From positions 1 through 64,000 of the forward strand of contig NZ_JAOVZU010000005.1 in assembly GCF_025717005.1 (NCBI RefSeq): a stretch of DNA of 64,000 nt. Direction: 5' to 3'. The position numbers and the translations under genes are program-made. Each line of letters begins with the position of its first letter. Within the stretch, counting starts at the first letter, position 1. Positions 25,230 through 33,898 of the stretch are shown one piece after another. The notes under the pieces are model-generated. The model searched no databases, had not been told where the DNA came from, and was given only the letters and a program-made list of their open reading frames with translations. Source of the DNA: Actinotalea endophytica (GTDB lineage Bacteria > Actinomycetota > Actinomycetes > Actinomycetales > Cellulomonadaceae).

Positions 25230-27128
25230 TCAGCGGGACTCGGCCGCCGCGCGTTCGACCTGCTCGAGCCAGGCCCGCCGGGCCGCGAGCGCCTCGGTGG
25301 CCTCCTTGATGCGCCGGGAGTCCTTGGCTGCCTTGGCCGCTTCGAGGTCGTCCTCGAGCTGGGCGATCGCCGCCTGGAGCTGTGCGCCGAGGCCCTCGGC
25401 ACGGGCGCGCGTCTCGGGGTTGGTCCGCTTCCAGTGCGCGGACTCGGCGTCCCGCACCGCCTGCTCGACGGCGCGGAGGCGACCCTCGACCCGCTGAATC
25501 TCCGAGCGCGGGACCTTGCCGGCCTGCTCCCACTTCTCCTGGACCTCGCGCAACGTGGACTTCGCGGCCGCGAGGTCGGTCACCGGGACGAGCTTCTCCG
25601 CGCGCCCGAGCAGCTCGAGCTTGACCTCGAGGTTGGCCTGGTACTCGGTGTCCGTGGCACGGTTCGCCGCGTCGCGTGCCGCGAAGAACTCGTCCTGGGC
25701 GGCGCGGAACCGAGCCCACAGCGCGTCGTCGTCCTTGCGCCCGGCCCGGCCGGCTGCCTTCCACCGGGTCATGAGGTCCCGGTAGGCGGACGACGTCGCG
25801 CCCCAGTCGGTGCTCGTGGACAGCGACTCCGCCTCGGCGACGATCGCCGCCTTGGTCTCCTTGGCTGCGGCGTTCGACTTCTCCAGCTCGCTGAAGAACC
25901 GACGCCGTTCGCGATCGAACGCGGAACGGGCGTGGCTGAACCGCTTCCAGAGGGCGTCCTCGGTCGGCCGGTCGATCCGCGGACCGTTGCGCTGCGCGTC
26001 CTTCCACTGGTCCAGCAGAGCGCGCAGCTGCTCACCTGCGGGGCGCCACTGGATCTTGGCCGGATCGGTCGCGACGATCTGCTCAGCCGCCTCCACCAGG
26101 GCGGTGCGGGCCTCGACCGCCGCGGCCTTCGCTGCCGCGCGCTCCGCCTCGGCAGCGGCCTTGCGCTCGGCGGCGACGGACCGCAGCGCGTCGAGTCGCG
26201 CGCGCAGGTCGTCGAGGTCGCCCACCGCGGCCGGTTCGGCGAGCTCCTCGGCGAGGTGCTCGAGCGTGGTGTCGATCTCCTTGGCGGGCAGGTCCGTCCC
26301 GAGCCGCGCCTCGAAGAGCAGGACCTTGGCGCGCAGATCGGCGAACCGCCGCACGTACAGGGCGAGTGCCTCGGTGGCGTCCGCGTCCGGGTACTGGCCC
26401 ACCACGCGCTCTCCGGCGGCCTCACGGACGTACACGGTGCCGTCCGGGTCCACCCGGCCGAAGGTGGCCGCCTCGGCCTCCTCGGCGGGAGTGAGGTCCG
26501 GCGGAGCGGGCACCGACGGTGCCGCCGGTGCGGCCGCTGCGACCGCCGCAGGCGTGGGCCGCGGGCCGGGCCGGGGGGCGGGCTTGGGACGCGGAACCGG
26601 CTTGGGCCGAGGCGCGGGGGCGGCCTGCGCGGTCGCGGCGCCAGATTCCTCCGCGGGGGCGGCGGCCTCCTCGACGGGCGTCACTTCGTCTGCCGGGGTG
26701 GCTTCCCCGGTGGCGATTGCCTCGTCTGCCGGGGCAGCCTCGTCGGCGGGCGTCGCCTCGTCTGCCGGGGCAGCCTCGTCGGCGGGCGTCGCCTCGTCTG
26801 CCGAGGTGGCCTCGTCGGTGGCCGTGGCCTCGGGTGCAGGCTCCGGCACGGTCTCGCCCGGCGACGCGTTCTCGGTCTCGTCGGTCGCAGGGGCCTCCTC
26901 CTGCGGGGTGGCGACATCCGCCGGAGCGGCGTCAGCCGTGGACGACGCGTCCTCGACGGCCTGCGCGGGTGCGGAGTCGTCCGCGGAAGCCTCGGTGTCC
27001 GCTGCGGCCGGGAGGGACTCGGCCTCGGCGGGAGCCGTCGGTTCGCCCGTGGGGGGTGCGGGTTCGGGCGCGGGCGCGGTCTCGGGGTCGACCGCGACCG
27101 GGTCCACCTCGGGTCGGTTCTCGCTCAC
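25230..27128 (-). CDS. DUF349-domain protein with acidic Ala/Pro/Glu-rich N-terminus
   Basis: A 632-residue protein. The first ~230 residues are low-complexity Pro/Ala/Glu/Thr, including a 12-residue repeat encoded by a 36-bp DNA repeat. The rest has repeated helical DUF349 units (ALWKRFSHARSAFDRER, ALWARFRAAQDEFFAARD) and ends in a coiled coil. DUF349 proteins are widespread in actinobacteria and their role is unknown. The GTG start at 27128 overlaps the cyclophilin stop by 4 nt, so the two are co-translated. Confidence 0.88.
   Translation of the reverse strand: MSENRPEVDPVAVDPETAPAPEPAPPTGEPTAPAEAESLPAAADTEASADDSAPAQAVEDASSTADAAPADVATPQEEAPATDETENASPGETVPEPAPEATATDEATSADEATPADEAAPADEATPADEAAPADEAIATGEATPADEVTPVEEAAAPAEESGAATAQAAPAPRPKPVPRPKPAPRPGPRPTPAAVAAAAPAAPSVPAPPDLTPAEEAEAATFGRVDPDGTVYVREAAGERVVGQYPDADATEALALYVRRFADLRAKVLLFEARLGTDLPAKEIDTTLEHLAEELAEPAAVGDLDDLRARLDALRSVAAERKAAAEAERAAAKAAAVEARTALVEAAEQIVATDPAKIQWRPAGEQLRALLDQWKDAQRNGPRIDRPTEDALWKRFSHARSAFDRERRRFFSELEKSNAAAKETKAAIVAEAESLSTSTDWGATSSAYRDLMTRWKAAGRAGRKDDDALWARFRAAQDEFFAARDAANRATDTEYQANLEVKLELLGRAEKLVPVTDLAAAKSTLREVQEKWEQAGKVPRSEIQRVEGRLRAVEQAVRDAESAHWKRTNPETRARAEGLGAQLQAAIAQLEDDLEAAKAAKDSRRIKEATEALAARRAWLEQVERAAAESR
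26719..26800. repeat. 36-bp tandem repeat inside the DUF349 gene
   Basis: A 36-bp unit starts at 26719, repeats at 26755 and begins a third, diverged copy at 26791. It encodes a 12-residue Ala/Asp/Glu/Pro unit, so copy-number changes would keep the frame. Confidence 0.75.
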
Positions 27129-27946
27129 TCGACTTCCACCTTCTCGATCGTCACCTTCGTCACCGGCGTCTCGGTCCCGTCCTCGACCCCGGCATCGGCC
27201 ACCTGCTGCAGCACGTCCAGGCCACTCGTGATGGTGCCGAGGACCGTGTAGCCGCCGGCGCTGTCGGCCGGGATCGTGGAGTCGCCGTACACCAGGAAGA
27301 ACTGGCTTCCCATGCTGTAGGCGTCACCGGAGACCCGAGCCATCGCCACCGTACCGGCTGGGTACACGTCGTCGGCAGGCGCGTTCTCGATCGGACCGAA
27401 CCGGAAGTCCGGGCCGCCGGTGCCGTCACCGTTCGGGTCGCCGCACTGGAGCAGCTTGAACGCGTCGGCGGTGGTGAGTCGGTGGCAGGTCGTCTGCTCG
27501 AAGAATCCGTCCTGCGCGAGCGTCACGAAGGCAGCGACAGCCTGCGGCGCCGCGTGGCCGTCGAGCGAGAGCGTCAGGTCACCGGCCGAGGTGGTGATCG
27601 TCGCGGTCCAGGTGCGGTCCTCGGCGATCGAGGGGTCCGGAGCCGCAGCGGTCGGGTCCGCGGTCGCAGTGTCCGTCGCGCCGTCCGTCGCCGTGTCCGT
27701 GGCGCCGTCCGTCGCGGTCGCGGCCGCGGAGTTCAGCTCGTCCATCACGCTGCTGAGCTCGGCCTGGTCGCGGAACGACCCGATCACCGTCCAGACGATC
27801 CAGGCCACACCGGCCAGCACGAGCGCTGCCAGCACGATGCCACCGAACCGACGCCGCTGCCGTTCCTTCGCCTGCGCGGTCTCCACGTGGGCCTGCCACT
27901 TCTCGGCACGGCGACGCGCGTACTCCCGCTCCCGCTTGCTCGACAC
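27125..27946 (-). CDS. Membrane-anchored cyclophilin-type peptidyl-prolyl isomerase
   Basis: A 273-residue protein with a charged N-terminus, one membrane helix (GIVLAALVLAGVAWIVW, about 36-52), a Thr/Ala/Asp-rich linker with repeated TATDGATDTATDGATD, and a C-terminal cyclophilin domain (GDLTLSLDGHAAPQAVAAF, GTVAMARV, SQFFLVYG). It would assist protein folding outside the membrane. The family's first catalytic arginine region reads TTCHRLTT, as in related actinobacterial proteins. GTG 27946 is preceded by GGGAG with 5-nt spacing, although the frame is open much further upstream. A mycobacterial cyclophilin (ppiB) lies in the same place next to relA. Confidence 0.9.
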   Translation of the reverse strand: MSSKREREYARRRAEKWQAHVETAQAKERQRRRFGGIVLAALVLAGVAWIVWTVIGSFRDQAELSSVMDELNSAAATATDGATDTATDGATDTATADPTAAAPDPSIAEDRTWTATITTSAGDLTLSLDGHAAPQAVAAFVTLAQDGFFEQTTCHRLTTADAFKLLQCGDPNGDGTGGPDFRFGPIENAPADDVYPAGTVAMARVSGDAYSMGSQFFLVYGDSTIPADSAGGYTVLGTITSGLDVLQQVADAGVEDGTETPVTKVTIEKVEVE

Positions 27947-27993
27947 TCCGGCTCCCGTCGACTCCTCGGCCCGCCGCTGTGCGAGCACCGCAC

Positions 27994-27999
27994 AGTCTA
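27994..27999 (-). promoter_or_regulatory. -10 box for the cyclophilin-DUF349 operon
   Basis: TAGACT on the minus strand, 48 bp before the GTG at 27946. It lies back to back with the promoter of the hydrolase gene to the right. Confidence 0.45.
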
Positions 28000-28041
28000 G
28001 GCAGTCCGGCCGCCCGAACCGGACGTGGCGTGCGGCGCGGC

Positions 28042-28047
28042 TAGGCT
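28042..28047 (+). promoter_or_regulatory. -10 box for leaderless metallo-hydrolase gene
   Basis: TAGGCT ends 6 nt before the GTG at 28054, with no Shine-Dalgarno sequence. Confidence 0.5.
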
Positions 28048-28053
28048 GCGTCC

Positions 28054-28731
28054 GTGCTCCTGCGGACCGTCGAGGCGCCCCTGCTCGGGGCCACGTGCGT
28101 CCTGCTCGTGGACGAGGCCGGCGGAGTGGTCGTCGTCGACGCCGGTGGAGGCGTCGCGGACCGGGTGACGCGGATGGTCGCGGCCGAGGGGTGGAATCCC
28201 GTCGCGGTGCTCGCGACGCACGGCCACGTCGATCACACCTGGGACGCCGGGCTGCTCTGCCAGCGGTGGGGGGTGCCGCTGCACATCCACGAGGCCGACA
28301 CCTACCGGCTCGCGGACCCGTTCGGCTCGCTCGGACCGCTCGGGCCGCAGCTGCGTGCCATGGCCGGGCTGCCCGACCCGCAGGACCCACCGCGGGTCGC
28401 GACGTCGCCGGCCGAGCCCTGGGTGACGGCGCCTCTCGACCTGCCGTGGGACGGCGCGATCGGTGCGCTCCCGCTGCCCGGGCACACCGAGGGCTCGACC
28501 GCCTACCGGGTCGAGGTCGACGGTGCTGCCGTGCTGCTGACCGGTGATGTCCTGTTCGCGGGCTCGATCGGGCGGACCGACCTGCCCGGTGGCGACGATG
28601 CGACGATGGCGCGGAGCCTCCGGCTGCTCGCCCGCGAGGACCCCCTGACCCAGGTCGTCCCGGGGCACGGTCCGCGCACCACGATCGGCGCCGAGCTCCG
28701 CACGAACCCCTACCTTCGCGCCGCGCGCTGA
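28054..28731 (+). CDS. Metallo-beta-lactamase-fold hydrolase (glyoxalase II-like)
   Basis: A 225-residue protein with metal ligands H-x-H-x-DH in THGHVDHTWD, a further histidine in LPGHTEGST, an aspartate in LLTGDVLF and a final histidine in VPGHGP. This is the hydroxyacylglutathione-hydrolase-like branch, acting on thioesters; since actinobacteria use mycothiol, the substrate is uncertain. The message looks leaderless, and a GTG start at 28054 also fits the family N-terminus. hisS follows 26 bp downstream, the same neighbour order as in mycobacteria. Confidence 0.88.
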   Translation: MLLRTVEAPLLGATCVLLVDEAGGVVVVDAGGGVADRVTRMVAAEGWNPVAVLATHGHVDHTWDAGLLCQRWGVPLHIHEADTYRLADPFGSLGPLGPQLRAMAGLPDPQDPPRVATSPAEPWVTAPLDLPWDGAIGALPLPGHTEGSTAYRVEVDGAAVLLTGDVLFAGSIGRTDLPGGDDATMARSLRLLAREDPLTQVVPGHGPRTTIGAELRTNPYLRAAR

Positions 28732-28757
28732 GCGGCGCAGACCGGAGAGGAACACGC

Positions 28758-30122
28758 ATGGCACGTCCGACCCCGCTGTCCGGCTTCCCCGAGTGGCTGC
28801 CCGCCGGTCGGATCGTCGAGCAGCACGTGCTCGACGTGCTCCGCGACACGTTCGAGCTGCACGGCTACGTGGGCATCGAGACGCGCGCCGTCGAGCCGCT
28901 CGACCAGCTGCTGCGCAAGGGCGAGACCTCGAAGGAGATCTACCTGCTGCGCCGCCTCCAGGAGGACGACGAGCGGCCGGCCGACCGCGGGCACCGCGAG
29001 ACCGAGCAAGGGCTCGGCCTGCACTTCGACCTCACCGTGCCGTTCGCGCGCTACGTGCTGGAGAACGCCGGCCGACTCACCTTCCCCTTCAAGCGCTACC
29101 AGATCCAGAAGGTCTGGCGCGGCGAGCGGCCCCAGGACGGTCGGTTCCGCGAGTTCGCCCAGGCCGACATCGACGTGGTCGGCCTGGGCGACCTGCCGTA
29201 CCACTACGAGGTCGAGGTGCCGCTCGTCGTGGCCGAGGCGTTCGGCCGGCTGCGGTCGATCGGCATGCCGCCGGTCCAGGTGCTGGTGAACAACCGCAAG
29301 GTCGTCGAGGGCTTCGCGCGCGGTCTCGGCCTGGACGACGTGGACGCCGTGCTCAGGTCGGTCGACAAGCTGGACAAGGTCGGCCCCGAGGTCGTCGCGG
29401 AACTCCTTGCCGCCGAGGCCGACGCGACCACCGTCCAGGCCGAGGCGGTGCTCGCGCTGGCCGCGGTCCGAGGGTCCGACACGGCCGTGGTCGACGACGT
29501 GCGCGCCCTCGCGGCGGCTCACGGTGCGGGGTCCGAGCTGCTCGAGGTCGGGCTCGCGGAGCTCGCGCAGCTGCTCGAGGCGGCTGCGGTGACCGCGCCC
29601 GGCACGCTCGTCGCCGACCTGAAGATCGCCCGGGGCCTCGACTACTACACGGGATCGGTCTACGAGACGGTGCTCGTGGGGCACGAGCACCTGGGTTCGA
29701 TCTGCTCCGGAGGGCGGTACGACTCGCTCGCGAGCGACGGCGCGACGACCTATCCGGGTGTGGGCATCTCGGTGGGTGTGTCCCGGCTGGTGTCCCGCCT
29801 GCTCTCGGCCGAGCTCGTCACGGTGACGCGCACCGTGCCCAGCGCCGTGCTCGTCGCGGTGACCGACGAGGCCGGCCGCGCCGACTCCGATCGCATCGCC
29901 GCGGCGCTGCGGGCACGGGGGATCCCGACGGAGGTGGCGCCGACCGCCGCGAAGTTCGGCAAGCAGATCCGGCACGCCGACCGGCGGGGCATCCCGTTCG
30001 TGTGGTTCCCCGACTCCGGCGAGGTCAAGGACATCCGGTCCGGCGAGCAGGTCCCGGCCGACCCGGACAGCTGGGACCCGCCTGCCGACGACCTCCGGCC
30101 CCGGGTCGTCCCGACGAGCTGA
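28758..30122 (+). CDS. hisS: Histidyl-tRNA synthetase
   Basis: A 454-residue class II synthetase. Visible are the motif 2 region KVWRGERPQDGRFREFAQADID, the histidine-specific GLDYYTGSVYE, and motif 3 GGRYDSL with GVGISVGVSRL. The C-terminal anticodon-binding domain has ARGIPTEVAPTAAKFGKQ. The ATG has GGAGAGGA just upstream. Compared with common bacterial HisS the stretch KGETSKEIYLLRRLQEDDE is longer. It is the last backbone gene before the pilus/secretion cluster. Confidence 0.96.
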   Translation: MARPTPLSGFPEWLPAGRIVEQHVLDVLRDTFELHGYVGIETRAVEPLDQLLRKGETSKEIYLLRRLQEDDERPADRGHRETEQGLGLHFDLTVPFARYVLENAGRLTFPFKRYQIQKVWRGERPQDGRFREFAQADIDVVGLGDLPYHYEVEVPLVVAEAFGRLRSIGMPPVQVLVNNRKVVEGFARGLGLDDVDAVLRSVDKLDKVGPEVVAELLAAEADATTVQAEAVLALAAVRGSDTAVVDDVRALAAAHGAGSELLEVGLAELAQLLEAAAVTAPGTLVADLKIARGLDYYTGSVYETVLVGHEHLGSICSGGRYDSLASDGATTYPGVGISVGVSRLVSRLLSAELVTVTRTVPSAVLVAVTDEAGRADSDRIAAALRARGIPTEVAPTAAKFGKQIRHADRRGIPFVWFPDSGEVKDIRSGEQVPADPDSWDPPADDLRPRVVPTS

Positions 30123-30123
30123 G

Positions 30124-30145
30124 AAGACCTCTTTCGGGTCTTTCC
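30124..30145 (+). terminator. Possible terminator after hisS
   Basis: AAGACC (30124-30129) pairs with GGTCTT (30137-30142) followed by TCCC. The 6-bp stem is weak but is the only candidate before the next promoter. Confidence 0.45.
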
Positions 30146-30153
30146 CTCCGGTT

Positions 30154-30186
30154 TTGTCCGACTCATCCCATCTTCGGCCCTATAGT
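30154..30186 (+). promoter_or_regulatory. Promoter of the Tad pilus operon
   Basis: TATAGT at 30181-30186 is a strong -10 box, 33 bp before the cpaB ATG. TTGTCC at 30154-30159 resembles a -35 box but the 21-bp spacing is long, so an activator may be needed. Confidence 0.45.
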
Positions 30187-30218
30187 CGACCCCGTTGTCA
30201 GGGGGGAAGCAGGGGGCC

Positions 30219-30920
30219 ATGGGGGAGAGTTCTGCCGTCGGCGTGCTCGATCGGCGTCGGGCGCGCGACGGGCGTGATGTGGCCGGGGCGTCCGCGCCCA
30301 GAGGCGATCGTCTGCCGCCACCACCGCGTGAGCGGCGCCCGTTGCTCGCCGCCCTCGCCGTCCTGCTCATCGTCGGCGGTGCCGCGGTCGCGGGCCTGCT
30401 GGCGCTGCGTCTCGACGAGCGCGTCCAGGTGGTCGTCGCCGCGCACGACATCGCCAACGGGTCGCAGCTCACCGCCGACGACTTCACCACGACGGCTGTC
30501 GCCTCGGAGGGCACGCTCCTCATCCCGGCAGGGCAGCTCGACCAGGTCGTCGGGCAGTACGCGCGGGTGCCGATCGCCGCGGGGCAGCTGCTGGACACCA
30601 CGATGCTGTCCGCGAGCGGCGCGCTGCAGCCCGGGCTGGTGGCCGTGGGGGCCGGCCTCGCGGCCGGGAGGATGCCGGCCTCGGGGCTGCAGCCGGGCGA
30701 CGTGGTCGAGCTCGTCCGGGTCGGTGACGGCACCGGAACGGTGCTCGTGCCGGACGCGTACGTCTCGTCGTCGTCCACCGGCAGCGAGGACCAGCTCGGC
30801 TCCGGTGGCACGGTCGTGACGTTCATCGTCGACGAGTCCGAGGGTGCGGAGGTGGCCGCGGTGGCGGCCGACGGGTCGCTGGCCGCCGTCCTCGTCTCGC
30901 GCGGCGACGCGAGGGGTTGA
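30219..30920 (+). CDS. cpaB: SAF-domain pilus assembly protein (CpaB/RcpC-like)
   Basis: A 233-residue protein with a basic, Pro-rich N-terminus, one membrane helix (PLLAALAVLLIVGGAAVAGLLAL) and an external SAF domain starting VQVVVAAHDIANGSQLTADDF. CpaB proteins of Tad systems have this architecture. In Gram-negatives they sit at the secretin; actinobacteria lack one, so here it may shape the pilus exit through the wall. ATG 30219 lies behind G-rich stretches; an alternative TTG lies 24 bp upstream. The next gene starts 1 nt after its stop. Confidence 0.8.
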   Translation: MGESSAVGVLDRRRARDGRDVAGASAPRGDRLPPPPRERRPLLAALAVLLIVGGAAVAGLLALRLDERVQVVVAAHDIANGSQLTADDFTTTAVASEGTLLIPAGQLDQVVGQYARVPIAAGQLLDTTMLSASGALQPGLVAVGAGLAAGRMPASGLQPGDVVELVRVGDGTGTVLVPDAYVSSSSTGSEDQLGSGGTVVTFIVDESEGAEVAAVAADGSLAAVLVSRGDARG

Positions 30921-30921
30921 C

Positions 30922-31701
30922 GTGCTGCTAGGGGTGGCGTCGGCGAAGGGGGCGCCAGGGGTCACGACAACCGCCCGTGTGCTCGCAGCGGTCTGGCCGA
31001 CGGAGGTGGTCCTGGCGGACTGCGACCCCGCCGGGGGAGACCTGGCCCTGCTGGCGCGGACACCGGCCGGCGAGGTGCTCGACCCCGACCGTGGGCTCCT
31101 CTCGCTGGCCGCGGACGCCCGGCGTGGCGTAGGGGCGCGTGACGTGGCGGCGCACCTGCAGCACGTCGACGGCGGTACGGCCGTGCTGTGCGGGATCGGA
31201 GCGCCCGAGCAGATGACAGGTCTGGGCCCGATGTGGCCGACCCTTGCGCAGCTGCTGCATCGGCTCCCGACGGCCAACGTCGTCGCCGACCTCGGGCGCC
31301 TGGTGCCGGACACGCCGGTGCTGCCGCTGGTGCAGGCGTGCGACGCGCTGGTCATGATCGTGCGCCCGAGCGTCGAGGCCTTCGGCCACCTGCGCGAGCG
31401 ACTGCGGTGGCTCGCGTCGCTCGAGCAGCTGCCCGGCGGCGCACCGGCCGTCGGCGTGCTCGTCGTGACCGAGAGCAGCGACCGACGCTCGGCGACCGAC
31501 CTCCAGCGGCTGCTCGCGAGCTCCGGGATCACGGTGCCGGTGCTCGGCACGATCGCGCTCGACCGGCACGCGGCCGACGTCGTGCAGGGGCGCCTCGACC
31601 GGGGCCTCTCCCGCTCGCTCCTGGTCCGTTCCGTCCGCTCCCTGGTGCCCTCGCTGCGGGCGCTGGCCGACACTCGTGGGTTCGCCCACGCACAGGTGTG
31701 A
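30922..31701 (+). CDS. tadZ: TadZ/CpaE-like ParA-superfamily protein with altered P-loop
   Basis: A 259-residue MinD/ParA-like protein. The N-terminal loop reads ASAKGAPGVTTTA: the deviant Walker A pattern KGGxGKT is kept at its first lysine but the catalytic second lysine is replaced (position of V). ADCDPAGGDLALL is the switch I-like segment. TadZ proteins position Tad machinery at cell poles and often bind nucleotide without strong hydrolysis. GTG 30922 has GAGGGG with 5-nt spacing. The tadA start lies at its stop codon. Confidence 0.8.
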   Translation: MLLGVASAKGAPGVTTTARVLAAVWPTEVVLADCDPAGGDLALLARTPAGEVLDPDRGLLSLAADARRGVGARDVAAHLQHVDGGTAVLCGIGAPEQMTGLGPMWPTLAQLLHRLPTANVVADLGRLVPDTPVLPLVQACDALVMIVRPSVEAFGHLRERLRWLASLEQLPGGAPAVGVLVVTESSDRRSATDLQRLLASSGITVPVLGTIALDRHAADVVQGRLDRGLSRSLLVRSVRSLVPSLRALADTRGFAHAQV

Positions 31702-31703
31702 CC

Positions 31704-33020
31704 ATGGCGATCGACCAGGCCCTCGTCCGCAGGCTCCGCGAGGAGGTCGCGGACGTCCTCGCGCGCCAGCGTCGGGACGACGCCGCCGCGGGGAACCCGC
31801 CGATGTCCGGGGAGGACGAGCGGCAGTTCGCCCGGGCGGTGATCAACCGCGTGCTGGACGGGCACGCGAGGGCGGAGGTGAGCGCCGGTCGCACGCCCCT
31901 GAGCCCGGTGGAGGAGGAAGAGGTCTCGTCGGGCATCCACGCCGCCCTGTTCGGCGTCGGACGGCTCCAGCCGCTGCTCGACGACCGCGACGTCGAGAAC
32001 ATCGACATCAACGGCTTCGACCACGTCTTCGTGCAGTACGCCGACGGGCGCGAGCTCAGGATGCCGCCGGTCGCGGACAGCGACGACGAGCTCGTGGAGC
32101 TCGTCCAGATCCTCGGTGCCTACTCGGGGCTGACGAGCCGGCCGTTCGACTCGGCGAACCCGCAGCTGGACCTGCGTCTGCCGGACGGCAGCCGGCTGTC
32201 GGCCGTGATGGACGTGTGCGCTCGGCCTGCGGTGTCCGTGCGACGTGCCCGCCTGGCGCGCGTGCACCTGGACGACCTGGTGCGGTTCGGCTCGATCACG
32301 CCGGACCTCGCCGCGTTCCTGTCGGCCGCGGTCGCGGCACGGAAGAACATCATGATCGCAGGCGCGACGAACGCCGGGAAGACGACCCTGCTCCGCGCTC
32401 TCGCGAACGAGATCCCCGCGCACGAGCGCCTGATCACGGTGGAACGGGCACTGGAGCTCGGGCTCGGGGAGTTCGCGGACCTGCACCCCAACGTCGTGGC
32501 GTTCGAGGAGCGGCTGCCGAACTCCGAGGGCAGCGGCGCGATCACGATGGCCGAGCTCGTGCGCCGCTCGCTGCGGATGAACCCCAGCCGGGTGATCGTC
32601 GGCGAGGTGCTCGGCGACGAGATCGTCACGATGCTGAACGCGATGAGCCAGGGCAACGACGGCTCCCTCTCGACCATCCACGCCAACAGCTCGATCGAGG
32701 TGTTCAACCGGATCTCGACCTACGCGATCCAGTCCGTCGAACGGCTGCCGGTCGACGCGACGATGATGCTGATCGCGGGAGCGATCGACTTCGTGGTCTT
32801 CGTGCAGAAGCACAACGACTACCTCGAGGGCGGCCGTCTGCGGCGGTTCGTCGCCTCGGTGCGTGAGGTCAACGGGGTGGACGGTCGTGTGCTGTCCAGC
32901 GAGGTGTTCGCGCCCGGACCGGACGGCGTCGCGATGCCGGCGGCCCCGATCGCGTGCATCGACGACCTCGTGGCGGTCGGGTACCGCCCCGGCTACGCGA
33001 TGGCTCGGGGGCACCTGTGA
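31704..33020 (+). CDS. tadA: Tad pilus assembly ATPase (TadA/CpaF)
   Basis: A 438-residue type II/IV secretion ATPase driving pilin assembly. The N-terminal helical region is followed by LLDDRDVENIDINGFDHVFV, typical of CpaF. Walker A is GATNAGKTT (from residue 220, K226); RMNPSRVIVGEVLGDE is the Walker B region, and the histidine box is STIHANSS. ATG 31704 is used; a GTG at 31698 overlapping the previous stop is also possible. The stop overlaps tadB by 4 nt. Confidence 0.92.
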   Translation: MAIDQALVRRLREEVADVLARQRRDDAAAGNPPMSGEDERQFARAVINRVLDGHARAEVSAGRTPLSPVEEEEVSSGIHAALFGVGRLQPLLDDRDVENIDINGFDHVFVQYADGRELRMPPVADSDDELVELVQILGAYSGLTSRPFDSANPQLDLRLPDGSRLSAVMDVCARPAVSVRRARLARVHLDDLVRFGSITPDLAAFLSAAVAARKNIMIAGATNAGKTTLLRALANEIPAHERLITVERALELGLGEFADLHPNVVAFEERLPNSEGSGAITMAELVRRSLRMNPSRVIVGEVLGDEIVTMLNAMSQGNDGSLSTIHANSSIEVFNRISTYAIQSVERLPVDATMMLIAGAIDFVVFVQKHNDYLEGGRLRRFVASVREVNGVDGRVLSSEVFAPGPDGVAMPAAPIACIDDLVAVGYRPGYAMARGHL

Positions 33021-33898
33021 GTGCCACGACGATCGGCATCGTCCTCGCCGGGCTGGTGATCGGTCTCGGCGGGTTCCTGCTCGTCCTGGCGCTGGTCGGC
33101 CGACCGGCCGGGGCGCGCGAGCAGCGCCCACGCCGCACCGCACCGAGGGTGGGCCGGCGCGCGATCCTGGCCCTGGCGGCCGGCCTCGTCGTGCTCGTGG
33201 CGACCCGGTGGCCGGTGGCCGCGGTCGGGACGGTGGCCCTTGCCCTCGCCGGTCCGGCGTTGTTCGGCGGCGCGCGGCTCGAGCGGGAGGCCATCGCACG
33301 CGTCGAGGGGCTCGCCGCGTGGACCGAGTCGCTCCGGGACACCATCGCCGGTGCCGTCGGCCTCGAGCAGGCCATCCCGGCGACCGTCTACGCCTCGTCC
33401 CCGGCGATCCGGCCGCAGCTGCGCCTGCTCGTCGACCGCCTGCGCGTGCGTGTCCCGCTCGCCGTGGCGTTGCAGCGGTTCGCGGACGATCTCGACGACC
33501 CGTCTGCCGACCTGGTCGTCGCAGCGCTGATCCTGAACGCGAAGCTCCGCGGGCCCGGGCTCCGGCAGGTCCTCGGCTCGCTGTCGGAGGCGGCGCGCGC
33601 GGAGCTCGACATGCGCCAGCGGGTCGCGGCCGGGAGGTCCTCGACACGCCGCTCCGCGCAGATCGTCATGGTGTTCTCCCTGGTCGTGATCCTCGGCCTG
33701 AGCGTCGCGAACCGGGCCTACGTCGCCCCGTACCAGAGCCTGACGGGGCAGCTCGTGCTCGTGGTCGTGGCGGGGCTGTTCGCGGCGGGGTTCTGGTGGA
33801 TGAAGCGCCTGTCGGGGATCGAGCTGCCGGGCCGGTTCCTGGTGGCGACCACCGACCGGGGCGGCGTCCCGGTGCGGACCCCGGAGGTCTCGCGATGA
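33017..33898 (+). CDS. tadB: Tad membrane platform protein, TadB-like
   Basis: A 293-residue protein with two N-terminal helices, a cytoplasmic GspF/T2SSF domain (GLEQAIPATVYAS, RFADDLDDPSADLVVAAL, then LRQVLGSLSEAARAELDMRQ) and two C-terminal helices. It would form, with TadC, the inner platform on which TadA acts. The GTG overlaps tadA by 4 nt. The C-terminal tail after the last helix is longer than usual. Confidence 0.85.
   Translation: MSATTIGIVLAGLVIGLGGFLLVLALVGRPAGAREQRPRRTAPRVGRRAILALAAGLVVLVATRWPVAAVGTVALALAGPALFGGARLEREAIARVEGLAAWTESLRDTIAGAVGLEQAIPATVYASSPAIRPQLRLLVDRLRVRVPLAVALQRFADDLDDPSADLVVAALILNAKLRGPGLRQVLGSLSEAARAELDMRQRVAAGRSSTRRSAQIVMVFSLVVILGLSVANRAYVAPYQSLTGQLVLVVVAGLFAAGFWWMKRLSGIELPGRFLVATTDRGGVPVRTPEVSR

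Noticed and set aside
25434-27251. 605-residue plus-strand open frame opposite the DUF349 gene
   Set aside because: Glycine/arginine repeats are the complement of the Ala/Glu/Pro repeat; the minus-strand gene has DUF349 units.
30198-33647. 1149-residue open frame antisense to the Tad genes
   Set aside because: Antisense to five well-supported genes and extremely rich in Arg, Pro and Ser; no family resemblance.
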